10,408 nucleotides of DNA from Basidiobolus heterosporus B8920 (Eukaryota > Basidiobolomycota > Basidiobolomycetes > Basidiobolales > Basidiobolaceae). Made by a program: the position numbers and the translations under genes. The notes beneath the pieces are model-generated. The model was not told the DNA's origin. It worked only from the letters and a program-made list of their open reading frames with translations, and made no database searches. The stretch is taken from NCBI GenBank assembly GCA_000697455.1, contig JNET01034487.1, forward strand, positions 1 to 10,408, read 5' to 3'. Positions 1 through 6,891 of the stretch are shown here, piece by piece. Positions within the stretch are counted from its first letter, which is position 1; every line of letters begins with the position of its first letter.

Positions 1-1383
1 TCATATACCGTTGCTTCTTCTGTGGCTCCTAATGGTGTGCGTATTGCCGCTTCTGAAGAGAGCTCACCTGTTTCCTCTCTATCTGTTGTAGTTGGTGCCG
101 GTTCTCGTTACGAAGATGCTAGCAACTTGGGTGTATCCAATGTGTTGAAATCCTTCGCTTTCAAGGTATATATAGGAAGCTGAATTCCAAGTTAAAATCG
201 TTCACTTTGGCCGTAGTTTAACCATTTAATTAACAGAACACCCATGAACGTTCCGCTTTCCGTATTACTCGTGAGGCCGAACTTCAAGGTGCGCAAATAA
301 GCGTGTCCCAAGGTCGTGAAAGTCTTGTATATTCTGCTGAATTTCTTTCCAAGGATCTGTAAGCAACTACTGTTTACAATATTTATCACCAATGGACCTT
401 AATAATTCTATTCCTTTAGCCCGTACTTTGTTGAGCTTCTCTCTGATGTTATTTTACAAACCAACTTTGCTAAATACGAATATCTTGATGTTAAGAAGAC
501 TTCTCAAGAACAAGCCAAACAATCTTTGGCTAACCCAGAAGTGAAGGCTTTCGAAACCCTTCACAGTCTTGCTTTCCGTAATGGTCTTGGTAACTCGCTC
601 TACCCCAATGTTGGATCCAAGGTAACCTACGAAAATCTCAAAGAATTTGTGAACCAAAGCTTTGTAGGCTCGAACATCAGTGTTGTCGGTACTGGAGTTC
701 AAAAAGATCACCTTGATGATCTTGTTCAGCAACACTTTGCTAAGCTTAACCAAGGAGCTAAAGCAAAATCTACTTCCTCAAAGTATTATGGAGGAGAGTC
801 TCGATTCGAAGCATCTGGGGATGTCGACACCCTTGCTTTAGCTTTTGAGGGCGCTCCACTTTCATCTTCCGAGTACTTCAAACTTCAAGTATTCCGTTAT
901 ATTATTGGTGCTGAGCAAACCACCAAGTGGGGAGCTGGAATCACAAATACCTCAGCTGCAGTTTCTAAGGTTCCTGGGGCATCCGCTTCTACTTTTAACA
1001 TTGGCTACTCCGATGCTGGTCTCTTCGGTATCTTGGTCAACTCGCCATCCGAGCAAGTCCAGAGCATCACTCAAACAGCTATTGATCAAATCAGCAAAGC
1101 TGCTGCTGGTGTTTCTGATGAGGAATTGAAACGTGCTATTGCTAATGCCAAGTTCGAAACTGCTCAACTTGTCGATACCCGTCTTGGTCGTGGACAAATT
1201 GTTGGTGAACAACAATTGTACGGTAATGAGAAACAACAAATCTTTGATGTTATCGCCAAACTTGATGAAGTCAGTAGCAAAGAAGTATCCGAGGTCGCTA
1301 AAAAGGTGCTTTCCTCCAAGCCTACCTTGGTTACCCTCGGAAATAGTCATATTCTTCCCTACATTGATTCCTTCAAATTCTAA
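1..1383 (+). CDS. QCR2: Cytochrome bc1 complex core subunit 2, mitochondrial (5' end missing)
   Basis: Core subunit 2 of ubiquinol-cytochrome c reductase (respiratory complex III), matrix side of the inner mitochondrial membrane. Coding exons are 1-165, 237-358 and 420-1383, joined by introns 166-236 and 359-419 (both GT-AG; phases 0 and 2). The join reads smoothly through the M16-peptidase-like fold, giving 416 residues before TAA 1381-1383. The visible protein starts at SYTVASSVAPNGVRIAASEE, the usual start of the first M16 domain, so only the targeting presequence and a few residues are missing upstream. The motif GSRYED is followed by GVSNVLKSFAFKNT, where processing peptidases carry the zinc motif HxxEH; here it reads NVLKS, so the metal site is lost. 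This is typical of core 2 and argues against MPP-beta or an active peptidase. The second domain (about residues 210-416) includes SSSEYFKLQVFRYIIG and FNIGYSDAGLFGI. Mitochondrial-processing-peptidase alpha is the main alternative, but lacks support: no glycine-rich loop is visible. Confidence 0.92.
166..236 (+). other. QCR2: QCR2 intron 1
   Basis: GT-AG intron of 71 bases starting GTATAT and ending TTAACAG, phase 0. Removing it joins SFAFK to NTHERSAF in the first M16-like domain, which is the expected order for the family. A TTAAC branch-like site lies about 7 bases before the acceptor and another, GTTTAACC, about 20 bases before it. Confidence 0.9.
359..419 (+). other. QCR2: QCR2 intron 2
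   Basis: GT-AG intron of 61 bases (GTAAGC to CCTTTAG) with a TTAAT branch-like site and a pyrimidine-rich end. Phase 2. Removal gives the join EFLSKDL-PYFVELLSDV, which restores a continuous M16-like domain; reading through hits a stop at once. Confidence 0.9.
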
Positions 1384-1778
1384 GTATGAATCATGTTCAA
1401 AACTTTCATCTTCAATAAAATTTCATTATTCAACATTTGACCTGGTTTGTCTAGACAACAGTGGGATGTGAATCTTTATTGATTTCTCGATATACATACA
1501 CACACACCCGCTAACGATACGAAAAACACCTATCTGAGCGATGACGACTACCCTAACCCATACAGCAAATCTATCGGCTATACTTGAATAAATAATTATT
1601 TACATGGGATCTTGTTGGACTTGCAACAATCAATCTATAGATTCACCAAACTTACTCCGAGAATTGGATGCGTTTTCCAAGGTACTTACGCTGGAACAAT
1701 ACATGCGTGTTGCAAACTAATCATCTAAACAAGCTACTCACAATAATACATTTCTGTAAACTCTCCGTTTGTCATCCT
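1384..1778. other. Intergenic space between convergent genes
   Basis: This stretch separates the 3' ends of QCR2 (+) and the secreted-protein gene (-). It holds the QCR2 polyadenylation hexamer, a short CA-rich run at about 1493-1508, a telomere-like CCCTAACCC at 1551-1559, and one 38-codon open frame on + (1604-1720) that begins MGSC; the last is discussed as a finding because its coding status is uncertain. No RNA gene or mobile element is visible. Confidence 0.6.
1414..1419 (+). terminator. Probable QCR2 polyadenylation signal
   Basis: AATAAA lies 31 bases after the QCR2 stop codon, followed by a T-rich stretch. The hexamer and its spacing suit a 3'-end signal; actual cleavage is inferred. 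Confidence 0.55.
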
Positions 1779-2606
1779 CTAAAAGCACGAGGATTTGATT
1801 CCTCTTCCTGACGGAGAATTGAGAGGGCTTGGATTTGCTGGTAGGATCTCAATGCTTTGAGAGTGTGATCTTGACCAAGGTGCAGATGGGGGGATTGGAG
1901 TGCCATGAATGGTGTAGTATGCTTGATCAAAAATAAATGACTCTGAGGCCTCTGAGGGTCTTCGAGAAGCAGTCGAGACTCTCAAAGCAGAGTTGATCAA
2001 AGGCCCCCTTCTTGGAGATGCAAAGGCTACGTGTGGCATTGCTGTAGGTGACAGTCTATGCATGAACCATGAGGTTGAGCGAACAAAAGATCTTGGAGGA
2101 CGTGGTATAACTTCACTTGATGAGCTGTTGTATTTTGTGATAGGGTTACTCGCTGGGTCCATCTCTCGGTGATCTGATTCCTCCAGCGCCGTTTCACTGT
2201 ACATAGTTTGATTGTAGTACGGATCCTCGGTTGTCACGGATTTGTTGATCGAAGGACTAGTATCCATAAACATCCTGGGGTCCGTGCGGAAGAAGTTGAG
2301 ATAAGAGTCTTGCTAATTCATCAAATCGGGCCTGGTTAATTTTGTGGTCTATCCATAATGGGCATATAAATCGTTACCTAGGCTTGATTGATCTTGTATA
2401 GATTGGAACTCATCAAGATTCCGTTTACGATTAGATGCAAGTGAGGTATATGTCTCGTGTGATATTTGGTTAACAAGAGTCTCGGAATAGAGTAGCGGGT
2501 CAATTGTTTTCACGTTATTTCTGTATGAACCTTTTTCCTGACTTGCTTGCTCTACGCAAGTTGCGCAAGTGGCAAGTATTAAAAAGCAGAACAAGATCCG
2601 AAGCAT
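1779..2606 (-). CDS. Predicted secreted Ser/Pro-rich protein, function unknown
   Basis: I do not recognise this family. Two exons on the minus strand: 2606-2378 and 2308-1779, joined across a proposed 69-base intron, giving 252 residues. The N-terminus MLRILFCFLILATCATCVEQ is a convincing signal peptide with likely cleavage near residues 16-18. The rest has no membrane span and is rich in Ser, Pro, Arg and Tyr. Three N-glycosylation sequons (NKS, NQT, NSS) lie early in exon 2, in keeping with secretion. The C-terminal half holds basic and proline patches such as IPRPPRSF and RRPSEASESF and ends GIKSSCF. A TATA box 116 bases upstream of the ATG supports a real promoter. The weak point is the splice acceptor, an AAG rather than the commoner TAG or CAG: it is the acceptor among those nearby that gives an open frame. 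If the intron is wrong, exon 1 would encode an 85-residue secreted peptide alone and the remainder would start at ATG 2273. Confidence 0.5.
2309..2377 (-). other. Proposed intron in the secreted-protein gene
   Basis: On the minus strand the donor is CTAG/GTAACG (phase 1) and the acceptor TTAGCAAG/ACTC. The nearer TAG acceptor five bases earlier leads to a stop after 18 codons, and the CAG acceptor further upstream leads to an immediate stop; the AAG acceptor connects exon 1 to 175 open codons. An ATTAACC branch-like site is present. Inferred, not proven. Confidence 0.45.
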
Positions 2607-2715
2607 TGTAAATAAGATTTCCTATTCTTTTAGTAGAAAAATTGATCTAAAGGAAGCACAAAAACAAGAACGATCCTGACTACAAGAAAACAACCAACCT
2701 ACACCCATCGGGATT

Positions 2716-2724
2716 GTTTATATG
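2716..2724 (-). promoter_or_regulatory. TATA box of the secreted-protein gene
   Basis: On the minus strand the sequence reads CATATAAAC. TATAAA starts 116 bases before the ATG at 2606, the same layout as for the two other TATA-bearing genes in this window (116 and 109 bases). Confidence 0.5.
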
Positions 2725-3658
2725 AACTCAATTCAGGGGCAGAATTCCTTGACATCAATGAAAATTCCCTCAGACACCACAGCTTGTGATTAGCTTTCCT
2801 GGCTAGAATACTCAAATGGCTTCCCATCGATTCAACGGCAATATACTTAGCGTACAACTACTATACACAACTGCATTAATTTGTTACTGGACATACATCT
2901 CTCAATAATTATCTATTCTAAGATTTCCGGGCTTCTCCCTGAGTAAGGTGGCATCTCTGTGGGGGAGAGCATAAGATGATCGGGAATTTTTTGACAGTTA
3001 ATACCCTACCGGATCTTTGATAAGCAACCATCTGCTAGCTAGGGGCTTTGAAGAGGTTCTCCAAATATACGCTGAGGCAGATCCTTTTGAGGCTACCTAG
3101 GAACATTACGAAGTATCATTACTCAAGTCAATCTGTCCAAGTTGATATTACAACCCATCAATTATAGCCTTTCCAATCGAGGGTTTCCAACCGATAACCA
3201 TAAGAGGTCTTTTTTTATACAATTTTTCATTTCTGATAATCCAACTTGAGAATTTCCATATTTCGATGAGGATCTACGAAAACTTCCCGGAGATAGAAAA
3301 CGAGGCTTTTCCGTAGATTCACAGAAACACCCAAAAAAATACTCAAATACTCGGAAACAGTGTCAGCAAAACCAAACTCTCACCCTCATAATCCCTCTCA
3401 CGCTATTTACATGACATTCCCACGCTTTCAAACAATGTGTAATGCCAACTAATTAAACCATACCTGATGTCCTAGAGCCCAGCAGTTCATCCACCAAAGA
3501 AGCAATTTTCAGTACAGCTCGCATATATAGATCAGCAATTTGCATGTAGTAGTGGGTATTCGTGAGGAGCGTATTGGCTTAAACACCGTCCGGTTTTCAG
3601 GAAAGCTGATGAGTCATTCAAGGTACTGACTGAATCATCCAGTCGATAAATCCCGCAT

Positions 3659-3730
3659 TTAGCAATTGAGGTCGATCTTTTGGAACAGTCTAGCTTAGCA
3701 ATTGAGGTCGATCTTTTGGAACAGTCTAGC
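3659..3730. repeat. Perfect tandem duplication, 36-base unit, two copies
   Basis: The unit starting TTAGCAATTGAGGTCGATCT is repeated directly with a period of 36 bases and no mismatch across 3659-3730. It begins and ends in TAG-rich sequence (TCTAGC/TTAGCA at the junction). Perfect identity suggests a recent duplication. No coding frame runs through it. Confidence 0.95.
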
Positions 3731-3852
3731 CATCGATTCGTTTAAATATTCTAACAAGAAATAAGCAATAAAGAGACATCCACTAGATGTAATCATGACA
3801 AATATCTTGGAATCGATTGGGGCCAATGCACACTGCCACCACAGTTCCTGGG

Positions 3853-3882
3853 AAGGATCAGGTTGGCAAGGATCAGGTAGGC
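3853..3882. repeat. Tandem duplication, 15-base unit, one mismatch
   Basis: AAGGATCAGGTTGGC is followed directly by AAGGATCAGGTAGGC, differing at one base. It is one of three short tandem duplications within about 380 bases. Confidence 0.9.
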
Positions 3883-4008
3883 TGTAGTGTAAGCATCAGC
3901 TTGCAAGCTCCGTGGTAACCGTATGTTCTTACGAAACGGGTCAATCCCATTGAGTGAAGCTGATTGGTGCTTGATGAGAGATCTGATCAATATCACTTCT
4001 GTATTGAC

Positions 4009-4036
4009 CTAGTAGATTTCCCCTAGTAGATTTCCC
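4009..4036. repeat. Perfect tandem duplication, 14-base unit
   Basis: CTAGTAGATTTCCC occurs twice head to tail with no mismatch. It lies about 56 bases upstream of the TATA box of the small three-exon gene, so it could double an upstream promoter element, though that role is only inference. Confidence 0.9.
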
Positions 4037-4091
4037 CGCGCCTCGAACATTTCCCAGGCCAATGCGTAGGTTTCTATGGCATCATAGAAAA

Positions 4092-4099
4092 TATAAATA
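4092..4099 (+). promoter_or_regulatory. TATA box of the small three-exon gene
   Basis: TATAAATA within AAATATAAATAC, 116 bases before the ATG at 4208. It is followed by a C/T-rich, G-poor leader ending TATCAAAATG, typical of a well-expressed fungal transcript. The octamer is identical to the one before the tectonin gene. Confidence 0.7.
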
Positions 4100-4207
4100 C
4101 CCAGACTGGTGTGAATTTATCTTAACTTTTTCAATCATTAGCGACTCAGATACTGCTTTTTTACACCGCTTTCTTACACCACTTTCACACACAATAATCC
4201 TATCAAA

Positions 4208-4609
4208 ATGAATCACGAACACTCCAATCCCACCGATGATGGTAAGGACATTCGCCTTATGAGACCATTCTGTGCCTCTTCTAATTTCTCATTACAACCC
4301 CTTAGTAGCCACACACTTAACCCCAGAGATGACTACGAAACGTAAGCATCACGACACCAAGAATTTCTCTCCTGGTTCTAAAAAAGAGGTAACTTTCAGT
4401 GAGGAAAAGTAATGTCAGTCGTACATCTCTAACTCTCATCAATCTCCTTGTAGAATGCTAAACAAACAAAAACCACCGCCACAAAAACGAAACTAGAGTC
4501 TGGCAAGGCTTTTGTTGCCCGTACAGGGTATCGTGAAGGATATACTACTTCCACTAATATTGTATTTACTACTTCCGTCGTTAGCAATGGGTCCATTCAC
4601 TTGATGTAA
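4208..4609 (+). CDS. Small basic protein, 90 residues, three exons, function unknown
   Basis: I do not recognise it. Exons 4208-4241, 4306-4388 and 4454-4609 join in frame to give 90 residues. The splice sites are strong: GTAAGG with a CTAAT branch site and CTTAG for intron 1; GTAACT with CTAAC and CTTGTAG for intron 2. The protein starts MNHEHSNPTDD, continues with a Lys/His/Thr-rich middle (TTKRKHHDTK, then KQTKTTATKTK across the second junction) and ends in a Thr/Ser/Val-rich segment (GYTTSTNIVFTTSVVSNG, then SIHLM). It is predicted to be largely disordered, has no signal peptide or membrane span, and its basic stretch could be a nuclear signal. The TATA box, C/T-rich leader and AAAATG start context indicate active expression. 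An alternative ATG exists at the start of MTTKRKHH in exon 2. A GTAAGC inside exon 2 could serve as another donor. Confidence 0.65.
4242..4305 (+). other. Intron 1 of the small gene, with tandem TAGTAG acceptor
   Basis: GTAAGG donor, phase 1, CTAAT branch site, acceptor CTTAG at 4305. A second TAG follows directly (end at 4308). Using either keeps the frame; the choice adds or drops one valine. Confidence 0.7.
4389..4453 (+). other. Intron 2 of the small gene
   Basis: GTAACT donor, CTCTAACTC branch site about 27 bases before the CCTTGTAG acceptor, phase 0, 65 bases. Reading through gives a stop soon after the donor. Confidence 0.7.
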
Positions 4610-5158
4610 AAAGATAGTAATTTGAAAGACCATGTAATGGGACGAAGAGAAGTTCGCCATTTAGCTATACAATGGGGAATTTTGGAAAACAAGCTGTATA
4701 TAAATAAAATGCTTAATTTCTCCAGTGAACATTTGATTTATCCACTTTAGCAACTCCCTAAAGGATTATTCGTGTCCCCAAAGGGTCGTTATCAAAAAGA
4801 TCTAACAGGTTCGATCCTGAGTGAAACCTGATAATTGATTATTACTGAGTGGAAATCATCCATGTTTCATCGAACTAAATCCCTATTCTTACCAACAAAA
4901 GGATCCTGTCTAGAACAAGCGGAATCATGTAAAGCTAGAATTTACTTGAATCACTCAAGGGACAGTCCCGTGCTCTTAATTCGATGGAGAATGATGCCAA
5001 GTTGGTTAACAGTGAGCCTTGAGTTGATATCTGAGCTAGTGGTACCTGATGAATAGTAGGGAATAAAGGAAAATCCCTGTTTTTATTTGTTAATTGATTT
5101 TTTTCCATTCAATAAAATTCCAACTGATCTATGGTCTTTCGCTCAATTCCTTTTCGTT
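4610..5158. other. Intergenic region before the transposase-like gene
   Basis: It holds the possible 3' end of the small gene and probably the leader of the next. Apart from the A/T-rich element near 4697-4709 I see nothing specific: no tRNA, terminal inverted repeat or coding frame with recognisable content. Confidence 0.55.
4703..4708 (+). terminator. Possible polyadenylation signal of the small gene
   Basis: AATAAA sits in TATATAAATAAAATG, 94 bases after the TAA. The same A/T-rich string also contains a TATA-like core, so it could instead be a promoter element for the next gene, 450 bases on. Confidence 0.35.
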
Positions 5159-6142
5159 ATGTCTGAAGTGATAGCACTGAGGAACGAGGCTGAAGTGGTC
5201 GCTCACGAAATATCCAAAACACCTCCAATACTTTCAATGGATTTACCTGTACCATTTAATCAGGAAAAAGCCTTAGGACTTATATCAGATCAAGAGATAG
5301 AGCAACTCGCTGGCAGAGAAGCAACAGCAAACCTTATAGAAACCAGCTCTGAACTTGCTGATATCGGCGATTATGTTACTTCCGATGCGGAAAAAGCAGT
5401 TCGCAAGTTTTATTCTATGGGGAAATGTTGTAAAGATAATTGTATCACCCGAGTGAACATCCAAGAAGTTATACAAAGACGAGAGCAATTTGAGGCATTG
5501 GAAAAAGAACAACAGGATTTTTTTCTTATGGGCCAGTTCCTCGCTTTCGAGGGTGGTCAAGAGTGTAATACCAATCCGAAAAAGTCTCGTACGCGTAGAC
5601 GTTTATTCTATCGTTTTAACACTAAAACACCTATATGTCAAACCTTTTATCATGAAATGTATGGAATTGGTAATCACAGATTACATGCTGTTCGTTCTAA
5701 ACTCTATCAGGATGGAATTGAAGCGAGAGTACACGGCAACACTGGTCGTCCACCCAAACGTAAGACCAAAGTAGAGATCACCCTGGAATTGACAAGACAT
5801 GTATGCGAGTTTATCAAAAACTTCGCCTTAACTCATCAGGTTCCAGGACCAAGCCACATCTCAGATGCTAGTGGCGTAGAAATTTACCTTTCACCTGAGC
5901 ACTCAAAAGCTGCAGTATACCGATTGTACAAAGCGGAGGTTTTGAATGGTGGAAAGAGTGAAAGAGTGATGTCAAGTCGTACGTTTATTCGGTTATGGAA
6001 TCAGTTATTGCCACAGATTAAAGTACTCCCAGCAAAACCCGGGGAATTAAGAGATTCCGGCTCTATCAGCCATGTAAATCATGGGCAAACTACCGTGCGT
6101 CCAACTACGCTAGTGGATTTCTCACTTGACCAGTTTGTATAA
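5159..6142 (+). CDS. Transposase-related DNA-binding-like protein lacking a catalytic half
   Basis: One exon, 327 residues. The first ATG is at 5159 (G at -3); the frame is open further upstream but has no ATG there. Residues 1-80 are acidic and variable. Then comes a Cys motif, KCCKDNC (C90, C91, C95), the helical stretch REQFEALEKEQQDFFLMGQF, a basic patch KKSRTRRR (141-148), FNTKTPICQTFYHEMYGIG, the signature VHGNTGRPPKRK (191-202, AT-hook-like GRP with a likely nuclear signal), a conserved helix before LTHQVPGPSH, and FIRLWNQLLPQIKVLPAK (276-293). From memory, this order resembles the first half of large transposase-like proteins widespread in animals and early fungi; those continue after the W-x5-P-x-I block with a Cys pair (PRTDxC-type) and a catalytic region. 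Here the frame ends 47 residues after W280, and I find no catalytic sequence downstream. It may be a domesticated DNA-binding protein or a 3'-truncated transposon gene. Family name uncertain. Confidence 0.6.
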   Translation: MSEVIALRNEAEVVAHEISKTPPILSMDLPVPFNQEKALGLISDQEIEQLAGREATANLIETSSELADIGDYVTSDAEKAVRKFYSMGKCCKDNCITRVNIQEVIQRREQFEALEKEQQDFFLMGQFLAFEGGQECNTNPKKSRTRRRLFYRFNTKTPICQTFYHEMYGIGNHRLHAVRSKLYQDGIEARVHGNTGRPPKRKTKVEITLELTRHVCEFIKNFALTHQVPGPSHISDASGVEIYLSPEHSKAAVYRLYKAEVLNGGKSERVMSSRTFIRLWNQLLPQIKVLPAKPGELRDSGSISHVNHGQTTVRPTTLVDFSLDQFV

Positions 6143-6782
6143 AGACGGTTTCTTAGGTCATTCTTTCGATTGTAATTGTTTTGTTTTACACAGTTCATGT
6201 TCACGGACATGAACGATATTTCCCTATTTTCCCAATATTGCTAGAAAATGGTACATGCTATTTTGGTCAGTTGCAGTAACTCACAAACACTCATGCTGGC
6301 AAGTCTCTATCCTCCGACATGCTCTCGCCTGATGTAGTTAAAGGGATCTACCTGACTTGCATACTCTTATCGAGAATCCTTTGTGGAGTGTATTTGTTCC
6401 AATCCGTTGGTGACATCATTGCAGGTTTCTAGACTAGCTTTCAGTCGATATTAGTATGGTTAATTCATGCCAAAGATTCAAAGCAAAAACCGCCAAAACA
6501 CGATAGATGTTACGCGAAATCTGGTCAAGAGTGACTTATTTCCGCGATCTATTCAAAGTATTCGATGGTCATATCGAGAAGAACACCTGCTTAGGAGAGA
6601 TGTGAGGGATGTGACAAAGTCTGCGTTTAGATGTAAACTATGCATCGAAAACGAGCGCGAAACAGAGGCTTAGGGGCCATCTGATTGATGGTAGCAATGC
6701 TGAAACTGAGTGATTAAATGACAAATGAGTTTCTGATTTTGATACGGTTACGCCCCTTAATTCGCACTTACTTTCCCTCGAA
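6143..6782. other. Intergenic region before the tectonin gene
   Basis: It contains the 3' flank of the transposase-like gene, the inverted repeat above, and the upstream promoter region of the tectonin gene. A 68-codon open frame at 6467-6673 is Arg- and Lys-rich with one CKLC pair but has no recognisable fold and no promoter sign, so I leave it unannotated. No transposon end or catalytic-domain remnant was recognised. Confidence 0.55.
6193..6214. repeat. Short perfect inverted repeat after the transposase-like gene
   Basis: GTTCATGT and ACATGAAC are perfect 8-base inverted arms around TCACGG, 51 bases after the stop codon. It could be a hairpin in the 3' UTR or a binding site for a dimeric protein. 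It lies in A/T-rich sequence. No role is demonstrated. Confidence 0.6.
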
Positions 6783-6790
6783 TATAAATA
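6783..6790 (+). promoter_or_regulatory. TATA box of the tectonin gene
   Basis: TATAAATA in the string GAATATAAATAGCC, 109 bases before ATG 6892. Transcription would start roughly 25-60 bases downstream, which places the upstream ATG at 6718 outside the mRNA and supports translation from 6892. The octamer matches that of the small three-exon gene exactly. Confidence 0.7.
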
Positions 6791-6891
6791 GCCTGTTGAT
6801 TATGTCAACATTATTCGCGCTGGTCGATTCATTTCAATTGCCGAAGAGAACATTATCTTTGAAAGAATTCTCCTCTCTATACGTTGCCAAA

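Larger units (their letters stand above)
2607..4207. other. Long gene-poor intergenic region
   Basis: About 1.6 kb lies between two divergent genes. I see no convincing coding frame in either direction; a 67-codon minus frame at 3793-3996 has no recognisable domain. The right half (3650-4040) carries three independent short tandem duplications, listed separately. Both ends carry TATA boxes facing outwards. No tRNA, rRNA or transposon terminal repeat was recognised. It may hold unannotated small exons or regulatory sites that cannot be told apart by eye. Confidence 0.6.

Noticed and set aside
952-1350. Overlapping frames antisense to or out of phase with QCR2
   Set aside because: They are shadows of a conserved coding exon and show no independent family signal.
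526-1383. QCR2 as an active M16 metallopeptidase
   Set aside because: The HxxEH zinc motif position reads NVLKS, so the enzyme site is gone, as expected of a structural core subunit.
3793-3996. 67-codon minus-strand frame with repeated LIL segments
   Set aside because: The repeat simply reflects the 15-base tandem duplication at 3853-3882; no domain, signal peptide or promoter was seen.
4806-4822. CAGGTTCGATCCTG, resembling a tRNA T-arm
   Set aside because: The loop is one base short, and there is no acceptor stem, D-arm or A-box at the right distance upstream, so it is not a tRNA and there is no clear tRNA-derived SINE.
4835-5056. 73-codon open frame on +
   Set aside because: Its first codon is TTG, it has no family resemblance, low-quality composition and no promoter; it lies in the leader region of the next gene.
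6467-6673. 68-codon Arg/Lys-rich frame with one CKLC pair
   Set aside because: A single Cys pair makes no known zinc fold, there is no promoter or splice support, and I could not connect it to the transposase-like gene upstream.
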